From Amphiplicatus sp046296195 (GTDB lineage: Bacteria; Pseudomonadota; Alphaproteobacteria; Caulobacterales; Parvularculaceae): 64,000 nt of DNA. Shown in pieces: positions 1 to 8,255 of this stretch. The stretch covers positions 1-64,000 of the forward strand of contig JBKBLR010000011.1 of NCBI GenBank assembly GCA_046296195.1, written 5' to 3'. A program made the translations under genes and the position numbers. Position 1 is the stretch's first letter. Each line of letters starts with the position of its first letter. The notes under the pieces are model-generated. The model had not been told where the DNA came from, searched no databases, and worked only from the letters and a program-made list of their open reading frames with translations.

Positions 1-375
1 GTCGGCCGCGATCGCCGGGTGCAGCTGATCGCGCCCGACATCGACGGCGTATACGCGGCTTGCGCCGCGCCGCAGGAGAACCTCGGTGAAGCCGCCGGTC
101 GAGGCGCCGAGATCGAGGCAGACGCGCTGCGAGGGATCGAGGGCGAACGCGTCCAGCGCTGCGGCGAGCTTTACGCCCCCGCGCGAGACATAATCGTGGA
201 CGTCCCCCATAACAATGACATCTGCATCCGGATCAACAGAATGTGACGGTTTGATGATCGCCCGCCCGCCGACGGTCACGAGGCCCGCTTCGATGGCGCC
301 CTGCGCCCGGGCGCGTGAGGGGAAATGTCCGCGCTCGACCAGCAGCTGATCAAGGCGAATGCGCGCCTGCGCCAT
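1..375 (-). CDS. tlyA: TlyA-family 2'-O-methyltransferase, 3' part cut off by window edge
   Basis: Reads leftward off the window; only the first 125 residues are present. Residues 1 to about 65 form an S4 RNA-binding domain (RIRLDQLLVERG near the start). It is followed by the SAM-binding start of an FtsJ/RrmJ-like fold (DLGASTGGFTEVLL, roughly residues 89-102). This order is that of TlyA, which methylates ribose of rRNA cytidines and was once called hemolysin A. The ATG overlaps the stop of the upstream symporter gene as TGATG, so the two are probably translated in a coupled way. The catalytic tetrad lies partly outside the window. Confidence 0.9.
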   Translation of the reverse strand, partial: MAQARIRLDQLLVERGHFPSRARAQGAIEAGLVTVGGRAIIKPSHSVDPDADVIVMGDVHDYVSRGGVKLAAALDAFALDPSQRVCLDLGASTGGFTEVLLRRGASRVYAVDVGRDQLHPAIAAD

Positions 376-1847
376 CAGGCGGCTTTCAGCGACGCCGGCT
401 TCTTCGCGACTGCGGCGACGCCGACATAGGCGATGATCGAAACGACGATCGACCACAGGAAAAAGCCGTCGATCGGCTTGACGTCGCCGGCGAGCACGGC
501 GGCGAAGGCCTTGGCCGCCGTCGCGCCTTCGTTCATCGCGTCCATCATCGGCAGGAAGAGGAGCGTCGCGAGGTTGAAGGCGACGCAGGCGAAGAGCGAG
601 GCGAGCGCCGCCGATGATCCGCCGAATTTCGACCGCAGTCCGATCATCGTCGCGACAAGAATGCCGCCCTGGCCGAAGATCGACGTCATCGCGAGAAGCT
701 CATAGATGTTAGAGCCCGAGAACGCGACGAGGAGCGCGCCGAGCCCTGCGAGAACCGTCGTTATCCGCGCGATCTGCAGCTGTTCCTTCTCGCTGCGCCG
801 CGCATGGCTCTTCCGCATCAGGTTGATCGACACAAGCGAAGAGACGGCGAGAAGGTTTGAATCGACCGTCGACAAGATCGCCGAGAAGAGCGCGCCGACG
901 AGCACGATCGCCATGAAATGCGGCAGAAATTCGAGCGCCATCGCGGGAATGTAATTGTCTCCGACCGCGCCCGGGACCTGAAGATGCGTCCCGCCGAGGC
1001 CGATCAGCACCGGCAGCATGCCAAGCGCAAGATATAGACAGGCGGCGGCGAGGCAGGCCGTTTGCGCCGTCCGCGTCGATCTCGCGGCGAGGAAGCGCGT
1101 CAGCGCCTCCTGCGTCACGAGACTGCCGATGACGGGAATCATCCAGTTGTCGATCCGCGCGAACAGCGACTCGCCTTCGGCGACGAGACGCAGCTGTTCG
1201 GGCTTGATGGACGCGAGGAGCGCCTCAATCCCCCCCGCGCGGCCCGCGACCGCGAGGAATAGAACGACGATCCCAATTATAAGGAAAATACCTTGGACAA
1301 TATCGGTTGCGATGTCGCCCTTGAGGCCCGCGAAATAGCAATAGAAGATGACGATGCCGGCGGCGGCCAGAAGCGTCACATAGCCGGGAACGCCGACGAC
1401 AGTTTCAAGGATCGCCGCGACGGCGAGAAGCTGCGCGCCCGCCCAGATGACCGAAATAATGACGGAAACGACCGCTGACGCAATCTCCGCCTTCTTGCCG
1501 TACCGCTCGCGGAAGAAGTCCGAGATCGTGACATAGTTGCTTTTCCTGATCGGCTTGGCGACAAAAAGCGCCATCAGAACGAGGCAGATCGCATAGCCGA
1601 AAGGTTCGGCGCGGGCGCCCGCAAGGCCGCCTTCGGCGATCGCCGCCGCCGAGCCGAGAATGGTCTCCGCGCCGAACCAGGTCGCGAAAATCGACAAGGT
1701 CAGGGGCAGGAAGTCGATGCCGCGCCCGCCGAGATAATAGTCGGTCTCAGACTTCGCCCCGCGGCCCGCCCAGACGCCGATCGCGACCTGCGCGAGGACG
1801 TAAAAGACGAGAAACATCGTAAGCTGGCCGGCGGGAAGTCTGTCCAA
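375..1847 (-). CDS. Sodium:solute symporter family (SSS) transporter
   Basis: A 490-residue polytopic inner-membrane protein with about 13 hydrophobic segments, the usual size and layout of the SSS family (PutP/SglT fold). Visible family features are the N-terminal YYLGGRGI segment, the TWFGAETILG helix and STVDSNLLAVSSL around residue 325, which belongs to the sodium-site helix. Substrate cannot be told from sequence; members move proline, pantothenate, sugars or organic acids. No ATG lies at the start: a TTG at 1847 is preceded by GGAG at good spacing, and the first ATG is ten codons later. It ends in TGATG overlap with tlyA, an unrelated function, suggesting a simple two-gene transcript. 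Confidence 0.88.
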   Translation of the reverse strand: MDRLPAGQLTMFLVFYVLAQVAIGVWAGRGAKSETDYYLGGRGIDFLPLTLSIFATWFGAETILGSAAAIAEGGLAGARAEPFGYAICLVLMALFVAKPIRKSNYVTISDFFRERYGKKAEIASAVVSVIISVIWAGAQLLAVAAILETVVGVPGYVTLLAAAGIVIFYCYFAGLKGDIATDIVQGIFLIIGIVVLFLAVAGRAGGIEALLASIKPEQLRLVAEGESLFARIDNWMIPVIGSLVTQEALTRFLAARSTRTAQTACLAAACLYLALGMLPVLIGLGGTHLQVPGAVGDNYIPAMALEFLPHFMAIVLVGALFSAILSTVDSNLLAVSSLVSINLMRKSHARRSEKEQLQIARITTVLAGLGALLVAFSGSNIYELLAMTSIFGQGGILVATMIGLRSKFGGSSAALASLFACVAFNLATLLFLPMMDAMNEGATAAKAFAAVLAGDVKPIDGFFLWSIVVSIIAYVGVAAVAKKPASLKAA

Positions 1848-1913
1848 CAGGAGCGCTCCGAAAGTCCCGGGGCGGACTTCAGCACAAGTTCGCCCGCCGG
1901 ATCAAAGCCTCCG

Positions 1914-2681
1914 TCAGATCGTTGAAATGGATCGGAAAAAGGCGTCCGTCGTGTCATCGGCGGGATACATCAGCTCGATCCGGATCTCGCTCGCCGCCAC
2001 GTCCTGGACCGATCCAAAGAGGGCGATCGTCGAGAACACCGACACGCGCTGATCGCCGAGGCGAAAGAGCGTCGGGATGACCGCCTGGTCGAGGTCGAGG
2101 AAAGAAACATCCGCCGCTTTGAGGCGCGGATGGGCGGCGAGCCTGCGGGCGTACTCTGAAAGCCGACCGTCGCCGCCGAGATGCGTGATTTCCGACCGCA
2201 GCCTCTGGAGCGACAAAAACGCCGTCTCCTCCCAGTTCTCGACGATGCCGAGATCGCCGAGAAGGATCAGAAAGTCGATCATGTTCGGCCCGGCGCCGAG
2301 CGCCGAAAAAAGCGCATGGGCCGTATCATTCATCTGCTGGATGTCCCACCAGCGGTCGATGGCGATTCCCGGGTAGGGCTGGTGGTTCGTCAAGGTGAGC
2401 GTGATCGCGCGCCTTATTGGGGCGAGATCGGCCGCATCGCGCGGCAGCACCGGATAGGCGGCCGCGTAGCCCGCCAACCGCAAGGCCTCGTTCGCGGCGG
2501 CCTTGGGCATGTCGAGCGCGGCGGCGAGCCGCAGCGCCATCGCCCGGCTCGGCTCGGCGCGGCCCGATTCGAGGAAGCTCACATGGCGAGCGGAGACGTC
2601 AGCAGCCAGCGCCAAGTCTAGCTGGCTCATGCGCCGCGCCCGCCGCCAGTTGCGCAGCACGTCGCCGAAAGTCCGTTCCAT
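1914..2681 (-). CDS. XRE-family regulator with MmyB-like ligand-binding domain
   Basis: About 255 residues. Residues 3-62 are a Cro/C1-type helix-turn-helix (MSQLDLALAADVSARHVSFLE region). The remainder matches the MmyB-like C-terminal domain (PYPGIAIDRWWDIQQMN region, then a PAS-like sensor), thought to bind a small hydrophobic ligand. ATG at 2681 is preferred over the in-frame TTG at 2696 because AGGGAAGG stands just before it. Regulators of this family usually control a divergent neighbour; here that is the membrane protein at 2805, and a perfect inverted repeat sits between them. The symporter downstream is on the same strand, 66 bp from its stop. Confidence 0.85.
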   Translation of the reverse strand: MERTFGDVLRNWRRARRMSQLDLALAADVSARHVSFLESGRAEPSRAMALRLAAALDMPKAAANEALRLAGYAAAYPVLPRDAADLAPIRRAITLTLTNHQPYPGIAIDRWWDIQQMNDTAHALFSALGAGPNMIDFLILLGDLGIVENWEETAFLSLQRLRSEITHLGGDGRLSEYARRLAAHPRLKAADVSFLDLDQAVIPTLFRLGDQRVSVFSTIALFGSVQDVAASEIRIELMYPADDTTDAFFRSISTI

Positions 2682-2731
2682 CGATCCTTCCCTCAAGGCG
2701 CCTGAGGATAGCCGGGGCGCAGTGCAGAACC

Positions 2732-2748
2732 ATTACCTCCAAGGTAAT
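2732..2748. promoter_or_regulatory. Inverted-repeat operator between divergent genes
   Basis: A perfect 7-bp inverted repeat, ATTACCT-CCA-AGGTAAT, lies in the 123-bp space between the XRE/MmyB regulator and the divergent membrane protein. Its position, symmetry and AT content within GC-rich DNA fit the binding site of the regulator, which would let it control itself and the neighbour. Binding is inferred; symmetry is seen. Confidence 0.6.
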
Positions 2749-2804
2749 TGTTTTCCTGCCGCCCGAGCGGCGACATGACCGGGCCGCGCAAGGAGAAACC
2801 AGCC

Positions 2805-3230
2805 ATGTCCGCCAGGTCCGCCGTCCTGATTTTCCGAGCCAACCTGTTTTTCAGCTTCATCGCCGGAGGCCTTTTGTGGGCGTCGGGCGCGATTCCGGGC
2901 TTCGACGCGCCGGTGACCTGGATGTTTGACCTGCTGAGCTGGCCGATCGACGGGAACCCCGGCGCGCTCAACCCGACGGCGAAATTCATGAGCGCCATCG
3001 GCGGGGGCGTCCTTGCAGCGCTCGGCGTCCTCAACTGGCTTCTCATCGCCCCGGCGCTGGAGGCCGGGGACCGGCGCATTCTCAATGCCGCGCTCGCTTC
3101 GGTCTTCACCTGGTTCGTCATCGACAGCACGGGATCGGTCCTGTCAGGGAATGCGCCCAACGTCTTCTTCAATGTTGTCATTCTCGGGCTTTACGTCACG
3201 CCGATCCTTGCGGCGCGTCGCAACGCCTGA
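2805..3230 (+). CDS. Four-helix inner-membrane protein of unknown function
   Basis: 141 residues with about four hydrophobic segments (near residues 10-30, 62-82, 92-110 and 118-136) and no recognised domain name. ATG at 2805 is chosen because AAGGAG lies nine bases before it; the longer reading upstream crosses the regulatory palindrome. Divergent from the MmyB-type regulator, so probably its target. Related to small DoxX/SPW-sized membrane proteins in length only; I do not assign a function. Confidence 0.7.
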   Translation: MSARSAVLIFRANLFFSFIAGGLLWASGAIPGFDAPVTWMFDLLSWPIDGNPGALNPTAKFMSAIGGGVLAALGVLNWLLIAPALEAGDRRILNAALASVFTWFVIDSTGSVLSGNAPNVFFNVVILGLYVTPILAARRNA

Positions 3231-3261
3231 CTTTCTCCCTGCGCCGGATTAGAAGCGGCGC

Positions 3262-4590
3262 ATGATCAGGACATTCGACCTCATTCTGAAAGGCGGCGCG
3301 GTCGTCAATCATGACGGCGAGGGGGTCCGCGACATCGGCGTCAGGAACGGCGTCATCGCCGAGATCGGGGCGCTGGACGCGGCGAGCGCGGGCGAGACGA
3401 TCGACTGCCGCGGCCTTTATGTGCTGCCCGGCGTCATCGACACGCAGGTGCATTTCCGCGAGCCCGGTCCGACGCACAAGGAGGATCTTGAATCAGGCTC
3501 GCTGTCGGCGGTGATGGGCGGCGTGACGGCGGTTTTTGAAATGCCGAACACCTCGCCGCTGACGATCACCAATGCGACGGTCGAGGACAAGCTCGCGCGC
3601 GCGCGGGGCCGGATGCACTGCGATCACGCCTTCTTCGTCGGCGCGACGCACCACAATCCGAAGGACCTGCCCGAGCTTGAACGGATGCCGGGCGTCAGCG
3701 GCGTCAAGATTTTCATGGGCGCCTCGACCGGCGATCTTCTTGTCGAAGACGACGCCGGCGTGCGGGCGGTCCTCGAGAACGGCGTTCGCCGCGTCGCCAT
3801 TCACTCCGAGGACGAGTTCATCCTGCGCGAGACGAGAAAGCTCGCGCGCGAGGGCGACTGGACCTCGCACCCGGAGGTGCGTTCGGTCGAGACGGCGGTC
3901 TCCTCGACGCGGCGGCTCATCGCGCTCGCCCGCGAGGCGCGCCGCCGCATCCATGTGCTGCATGTGACGACGGCGGAGGAGATCCCGATCCTTGCGGCCG
4001 CGAAGGACATCGCGACCGCCGAGGTGACGCCCCAGCACCTGACGCTGGAAGCCCCTGATTGTTACCTGCGTCTCAAGGGCAAGGCGCAGATGAACCCGCC
4101 GATCCGTGAAGCGCGTCATCGCCTAGGCCTGTGGGCGGGCGTGCAGCAGGGCGTCTTCGACGTCATCGGCTCCGACCATGCGCCGCACACGCTGGAGGAA
4201 AAGGCCAAACCCTATCCCGCCTCGCCCTCCGGCATGCCGGGGGTGCAAACGCTTGTCCCCGTGATGCTGAACCACGTCGCGGAAGGGCGCCTCTCGCTCG
4301 CGCGTTTCGTCGATCTCGTCTGCCACGGGCCGCAGCGCATTTTCGGGATCGCCGGCAAGGGCCGCCTCGCCGCCGGCTATGACGCCGACTTCACCGTCGT
4401 CGACCTCAAACGCCGCGAAACCATCACCGACGCCTGGTCGCGCTCGCGCTGCGGCTGGACGCCGTTCAACGGGATGAGCGTCACCGGCTGGCCTGTCGGG
4501 ACGATCATTCGCGGCCGTCGCGTTATGTGGGAGAACGCGCTCCTCGCACCGGCGCTGGGCCGGCCCGTGCGATTCCAGGAGACATTGTAG
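3262..4590 (+). CDS. pyrC: Dihydroorotase-type amidohydrolase (class I)
   Basis: 442 residues, the normal length for class I dihydroorotase, which cyclises carbamoyl-aspartate in pyrimidine synthesis. Metal-site landmarks are the lysine that is carbamylated in the family (GVKIFMGAS), histidines in AIHSEDE and HVLHVTT, and Asp in GSDHAPH. The N-terminal metal motif, normally HxH, reads DTQVHFREPG, so the first His is Gln62 while His64 is kept. This Gln form is, from memory, common in a group of alphaproteobacterial proteins annotated dihydroorotase, and it leaves true PyrC activity less certain; an allantoinase- or hydantoinase-like role is possible. Stands alone, 31 bp after the membrane protein. 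Confidence 0.82.
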   Translation: MIRTFDLILKGGAVVNHDGEGVRDIGVRNGVIAEIGALDAASAGETIDCRGLYVLPGVIDTQVHFREPGPTHKEDLESGSLSAVMGGVTAVFEMPNTSPLTITNATVEDKLARARGRMHCDHAFFVGATHHNPKDLPELERMPGVSGVKIFMGASTGDLLVEDDAGVRAVLENGVRRVAIHSEDEFILRETRKLAREGDWTSHPEVRSVETAVSSTRRLIALAREARRRIHVLHVTTAEEIPILAAAKDIATAEVTPQHLTLEAPDCYLRLKGKAQMNPPIREARHRLGLWAGVQQGVFDVIGSDHAPHTLEEKAKPYPASPSGMPGVQTLVPVMLNHVAEGRLSLARFVDLVCHGPQRIFGIAGKGRLAAGYDADFTVVDLKRRETITDAWSRSRCGWTPFNGMSVTGWPVGTIIRGRRVMWENALLAPALGRPVRFQETL

Positions 4591-4965
4591 CGGCGCAAAT
4601 TCTGCGTAGAATTTTTCACGCGCTGCTCTGGTTTTTCCAGTATTTCCGCGGCCTCCAGCCTGAAAATGCGTATTTCGGGCGGGAAGGAAATGCGCAGATT
4701 TTTTTCAAGGCGATGCTCGCCATCCGCTCTTTCAGGCGCAAGGAGGTGAGCGGAAGGGAAATTCCGTTGCGCTGTTTTCGGCATGCGGCCAACGATCGTC
4801 GAGCTGCGCGCCGGCGCCGGATTGTCAAAGAGCCCCGCGGTCGCCCGCGGCGTTGAACGCAAAACGCGCCGGAAAGGCGACCCCGGCGCGAGCTGGAACG
4901 ATAGCGCCAGCCCGGAGAAAAGTCAAGAAATAATTAGGGTTAACGGTTATGGTTAACGGCCAGTC
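4591..4965. other. Intergenic region with a repeat and a hairpin
   Basis: 375 bp between convergent genes. Reading frames here look like chance. It is AT-richer than its surroundings at both ends. It holds a hairpin (4865-4890, listed separately) and the direct repeat GGTTAACGG-TTAT-GGTTAACGG at 4938-4959. I see no RNA gene. Confidence 0.5.
4861..4890 (-). terminator. Probable intrinsic terminator of the DUF442 phosphatase gene
   Basis: Stem CGCGCCGG (4865-4872) pairs with CCGGCGCG (4883-4890) around a 10-base loop. On the minus strand it is followed by TTTT. It lies about 75 bp past the stop of the minus-strand phosphatase gene. Confidence 0.55.
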
Positions 4966-5487
4966 CTACCGGCCGAGGGATTCGAGCGCGCCGCGCTGGC
5001 CGGCGATATTGTAGCCGGCCTCCGCAGCCTCGGAGATGATCTCGTCGACGGGCCGGCCGTTACGCGCCTCGCTCATCGCGCGCACGACGGTCGAGCGCGT
5101 GCCGGAGCGGCAATAAGCGAGCACGCCGCCCTTGTTGGCCTTCATCGCCGCATCGAAAGCGTCGAGATGCTGCGCTGAAACGCCCATCGGCCCGACCGGG
5201 ATCGCAACATAGGAAAGGCCCAGCGCCTTGGCTGCGGCCTCGATCTCGGCGCCCTTCGGCTGGCGCGGCTCCTCGCCGTCGGGGCGGTTGTTGATGACGA
5301 GCGTCACGCCCTTGGCCTTGGCGGTCTTGAGGTCTTCAGCCGTGATCTGCGGCGAGACCCAGAATTGCGGTGCGAGCGGGATCATTTTGTCGGTCATGAC
5401 GTCAAAAGCCTCCGCCTTGAGTCCGACGAGGAGATAGCCCGCGAGGAGGCAGAACGCTACAAGGAGCCGGATGACAAAAGCGCCCAT
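4966..5487 (-). CDS. DUF442 / TIGR01244-type protein phosphatase-like protein, membrane anchored
   Basis: 173 residues. An N-terminal hydrophobic segment (residues 5-22) suggests a membrane anchor or signal peptide. The rest matches the beta-lactamase-hydrolase-like phosphatase family (DUF442): FWVSPQITAEDL, VINNRPDGEEP and the loop CRSGTRS with Cys126, the family's form of the cysteine phosphatase loop. In some bacteria this domain is fused to a sulfur dioxygenase-like domain linked to sulfide oxidation; here it is alone. Its start overlaps the divergent VOC gene by 17 bp head to head, so the two promoters must lie inside each other's coding DNA. Confidence 0.82.
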   Translation of the reverse strand: MGAFVIRLLVAFCLLAGYLLVGLKAEAFDVMTDKMIPLAPQFWVSPQITAEDLKTAKAKGVTLVINNRPDGEEPRQPKGAEIEAAAKALGLSYVAIPVGPMGVSAQHLDAFDAAMKANKGGVLAYCRSGTRSTVVRAMSEARNGRPVDEIISEAAEAGYNIAGQRGALESLGR

Positions 5488-5899
5488 GCCGCCCTTCCAT
5501 CTTGCGATCGCGGTCGACGACCTCGCCGCCGCCGACGACTTCTATCACGGCCTTCTCGGCTGTCGCCATGGCCGCCGGTCCGACCTTTGGATCGACTTTG
5601 ATTTTTTCGGCCACCAGCTTGTCGCGCACCTGTCGCCCGAGGACTGCGCCGAGGCCAAGACCAACAAGGTCGACGCCCATGACGTGCCGGCGCGCCATTT
5701 CGGCGTCGTGCTCACGCCCGCCGACTGGCGCGCGCTCGCCGACCGGCTCGAGAAAGCGGGCGCCGATTTCCTCATCGCGCCCGACATCCGCTTCAAGGGC
5801 GAGCCCGGCGAGCAGGGAACGTTCTTCATCCGCGATCCCGCAGGCAACGCGCTCGAGTTCAAGTGCTTTGAGGACATGTCCCGGCTGTTTGCGACGTGA
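5471..5899 (+). CDS. VOC (glyoxalase-fold) family protein
   Basis: 142 residues forming one vicinal-oxygen-chelate domain: FHLAIAVDDLAAADDFY at the start, then LWIDFDFFGHQLVAH, and the closing strand FIRDPAGNALEFK, whose Glu is a usual metal ligand. Substrate is unknown; relatives include dioxygenases and lyases. ATG at 5471 follows AAGGAG by four bases; the second ATG at 5486 lacks a nearby ribosome site. The 17-bp head-to-head overlap with the divergent phosphatase gene is therefore probably real. Confidence 0.85.
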   Translation: MTKAPMPPFHLAIAVDDLAAADDFYHGLLGCRHGRRSDLWIDFDFFGHQLVAHLSPEDCAEAKTNKVDAHDVPARHFGVVLTPADWRALADRLEKAGADFLIAPDIRFKGEPGEQGTFFIRDPAGNALEFKCFEDMSRLFAT

Positions 5900-5906
5900 A
5901 AGCGCG

Positions 5907-6400
5907 TCAGCCCCCGGTCGCCCAGCGCCGGATGTACTCATGCGCTGCGCGCCCGTCATGCCATGCCGCGAGTGCCCACGCGCGCACCTTCTCCGCATGC
6001 GGCGGTGCGCCGGCGAAGGGCGCGACATCGGCGACCGTGATCGAAAAGCGCGGCGGCGGCGTCAGGCGTTGCAGGCTCGCCTTGCGGGTCGCGAAGCCGC
6101 GCATGACCTCGTTCGTTTCCTGCGGCGGGCGCGGATGCTCAAGCTGGACGTAAAGCCGCGCGAGATGGAGGCCGACCGACTGGATCGCCTGCCGTGACTC
6201 CCCGCCCGGGTGCTGGACGGCGTAGGCTCGACCGACGGACGGTGGACGGGCAGGACATCCGGCGCGGCGTACACCGCCGCGAGAACCTCGCCAAAGGCGC
6301 TCCAGCAGGCTGGAGAGCTCTCCATATAGGCGTGCACGGGCCCCTCGCGAGGGAGGAAAATCCCGCCGCAGCCGATGCAGGCTTCAGGCGCTTTCGTCAT
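5907..6400 (-). pseudogene. DUF5946-family gene broken by a one-base frameshift
   Basis: Two reading frames together make one DUF5946 protein. From 6400 the first gives MTKAPEACIGCGGIF, then the AYMESSPACWSAFGEV and VHRPSV segments expected of the family. Near 6225-6232 the frame is lost; the next frame continues AYAVQHPGGESRQ, QSVGLHLARL and, to the stop at 5907, the family ending around HAEKVRAWALAAWHDG and YIRRW. A single missing base (GTCGA-GCC where GTCGACGCC would restore frame) explains it. The ATG overlaps the stop of the upstream amidohydrolase (ATGA). Either a recent pseudogene or a sequencing error. Confidence 0.8.
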
Positions 6401-8073
6401 TCCTCGCCGGCGCGCCAGACGATCTCGCCATCGACGACCGTCATCACCGGCTTTGCGGTCAGGATTTCGGCCTCCGGCACCGTCATGATGTCCTTGGAGA
6501 AGACGGTGAAATCGGCCTTCTTGCCGGGTTCGATCGTGCCGAGGTCCTGCTCCTGGAACGAGGCGTAGGCGGGCGCAACGGTGAAGAGGGCGAGGGCCTC
6601 GCTGCGCGTGATCTTCTCGTTCGGGCGCCAGTTCGCGCCTGACGCGCCCTCGAGGTCCTTGCGCGCCACCGCGGCGTAGAACTCGATCAGCGGGTCGCCG
6701 CGTTCGACCGGCGCGTCGGAGCCGCCGGCGATCTTCGCGCCGGCGTCGAGAAGGCTCCGCCAGGCATAGGCGCCGTCGAGGCGCTCATCGCCGAGGCGCG
6801 CCGGCGCGAAATAAAGGTCGCCGATGGCGTGGCTCGGCTGCATCGAGGCGACGACGCCAAGGCGCTTGAAGCGCGCAATATCGTCCGTATCGAGAATTTG
6901 GGCATGCTCGACCCGCCAGCGCGGATCGGCGATCTTGCGCGCTTCCGGCGGGACGTCGGCGAACGCCTTCTCATACCAGTCGAGCACGAGCGTGTTGCCG
7001 CGATCGCCGATCGCGTGCGTCGCGATCTGCACGCCGTCTTTCAGCGCCTGTTTGAGGAAGGGCAGGGCGTCGGCTTCCGACATGAGAAGCAGGCCGCTCG
7101 TCTCGGGCGCGTCCGAATAGGGCGCCTTGAGCGCGGCGCCGCGGCTGCCGAGCGCGCCGTCGGCGTAGAGCTTGATCGCGCGCGTGATGATGCGCCCTTC
7201 CGCCGCTTCCCGCGGGCCGCCGGCGACCAGCGGATAGCCGGCGCGGTCGAGCGCGTTGTAGACGCGGATGGCGACGGCGCCCGCCGCTTCCTTCTCGATC
7301 AGAGCGACATCGGCAGGGTCGACCGACATGTTGTGAAGGCCCGTCCAGCCATAGGCCGCATAGACGCCGGCGCCGGTCCGGTAGGCCTCGCGCTTTTGCG
7401 CTTCCGAGGGCGCGCCGACCAGCGCCGTCACGAGATTGGCGGCGTTGTCGATCAGCATGCCCGTGGGCTCGCCGGCGCTGTCACGCTCGATCCGCCCGCC
7501 GGCGGGATCGATGGTCGCGCGCGAAACGCCCGCTTTTTCGAGCGCCAGCGAATTTGCGACGACCGCGTGTCCATCCGCGCGCTCGAGGATGATGGGGTGG
7601 ACCGTGCTCGCCTCGTCAAGGTCGGCGCGGTTCGGGAAGCGCCCCTCCGGCCAGCCGGTCTCGATCCAGCCGCGCCCATAGATCGTCTCGCCCTCCGGCG
7701 TTTCCTGCGCCGCCGCCGCCGCGATCTCGACAAGCTCGCTGACGGAGCCGACGCCTTCGAGATTGAGCGTCATTTCCCTGAGGCCGATCCCGAGAAGATG
7801 GGCGTGCGCGTCAACGAAGCCTGGATAGAGCGCCGCGCCCCCTAGCTCGACAACGTCCGTACCGGGACCAATCAGCGCCGCGACGTCGGCGGCGGCGCCG
7901 GCCTTCACGACCCTGCCGTTCCTGACCGCGACCGCCTCGGTCGGCGCCGAGCCGGGTTGCCCGGCATAGATCGGGCCGCCGCGGAACACCCGGTCGGCGG
8001 GCTCGGGCGCGTCACTATCGCGCGAGCAGGCGGTGATAAGGGCGATGGCGGCGAGTAAAAGGGCGGGGCGCAT
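6397..8073 (-). CDS. Amidohydrolase-3 (YtcJ-like) lipoprotein
   Basis: About 558 residues. ATG at 8073 gives a lipoprotein signal: a hydrophobic stretch ending LITAC with Cys16 as the lipidation site. The body is a metal-dependent amidohydrolase of the YtcJ/LAF3-like group: VDAHAHLLGIG supplies the HxH pair, followed by ATHAIGDRGN, EHAQILD and GSDAPVERGDPL with the catalytic Asp. A Lys-containing AIKLYADGALGS segment matches the family's metal-bridging region. It probably works at the periplasmic face on an unknown amide or imide substrate. The next gene (broken DUF5946) overlaps its stop by ATGA. No clear ribosome site is seen at 8073. Confidence 0.85.
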   Translation of the reverse strand: MRPALLLAAIALITACSRDSDAPEPADRVFRGGPIYAGQPGSAPTEAVAVRNGRVVKAGAAADVAALIGPGTDVVELGGAALYPGFVDAHAHLLGIGLREMTLNLEGVGSVSELVEIAAAAAQETPEGETIYGRGWIETGWPEGRFPNRADLDEASTVHPIILERADGHAVVANSLALEKAGVSRATIDPAGGRIERDSAGEPTGMLIDNAANLVTALVGAPSEAQKREAYRTGAGVYAAYGWTGLHNMSVDPADVALIEKEAAGAVAIRVYNALDRAGYPLVAGGPREAAEGRIITRAIKLYADGALGSRGAALKAPYSDAPETSGLLLMSEADALPFLKQALKDGVQIATHAIGDRGNTLVLDWYEKAFADVPPEARKIADPRWRVEHAQILDTDDIARFKRLGVVASMQPSHAIGDLYFAPARLGDERLDGAYAWRSLLDAGAKIAGGSDAPVERGDPLIEFYAAVARKDLEGASGANWRPNEKITRSEALALFTVAPAYASFQEQDLGTIEPGKKADFTVFSKDIMTVPEAEILTAKPVMTVVDGEIVWRAGEE

Positions 8074-8163
8074 GCCCGAAGGGTAGGGGAGCCCGGCCGG
8101 GCGGAGCAATGTCCCGCCGCGCGATACAAGAGTGCGTGATCGTTTGGTCGAAGGGCTGGAGGG

Positions 8164-8200
8164 GACCGCCTGGTCGGCGTGAGAGGAGTCGAACCCCTCG
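8164..8200 (-). repeat. Duplicated tRNA-Pro 3'-end fragment
   Basis: On the minus strand 8171-8198 reads as a T-arm (AGGGG-TTCGACT-CCTCT), the 3' acceptor half CACGCCG, a discriminator A and CCA. About 36 bp including the flank downstream of CCA match 8249-8284 of the true tRNA-Pro gene with only five or so differences, 85 bp apart. No matching 5' acceptor, D-arm or anticodon arm is found upstream, so this is a fragment, not a tRNA. It may be a relic of a tandem tRNA or of integration at the tRNA 3' end. Confidence 0.7.
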
Positions 8201-8255
8201 CGCCTGCGGCGCGATTCCTTGCAAATGGAGGTTCGAAGCAGCTGTGGCGTCCGCC

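Noticed and set aside
4527..4856. A 109-residue frame after pyrC
   Set aside because: Starts inside pyrC, has no ribosome site and no recognisable protein pattern.
4940..4956. TTAA pair near 4940 as a CtrA site
   Set aside because: Spacing between the two TTAA is 9, not 7, and it lies between convergent gene ends rather than at a promoter.
8171..8245. A second complete tRNA next to tRNA-Pro
   Set aside because: T-arm and 3' acceptor half are good, but no 5' acceptor, D-arm or plausible anticodon arm can be paired with them.
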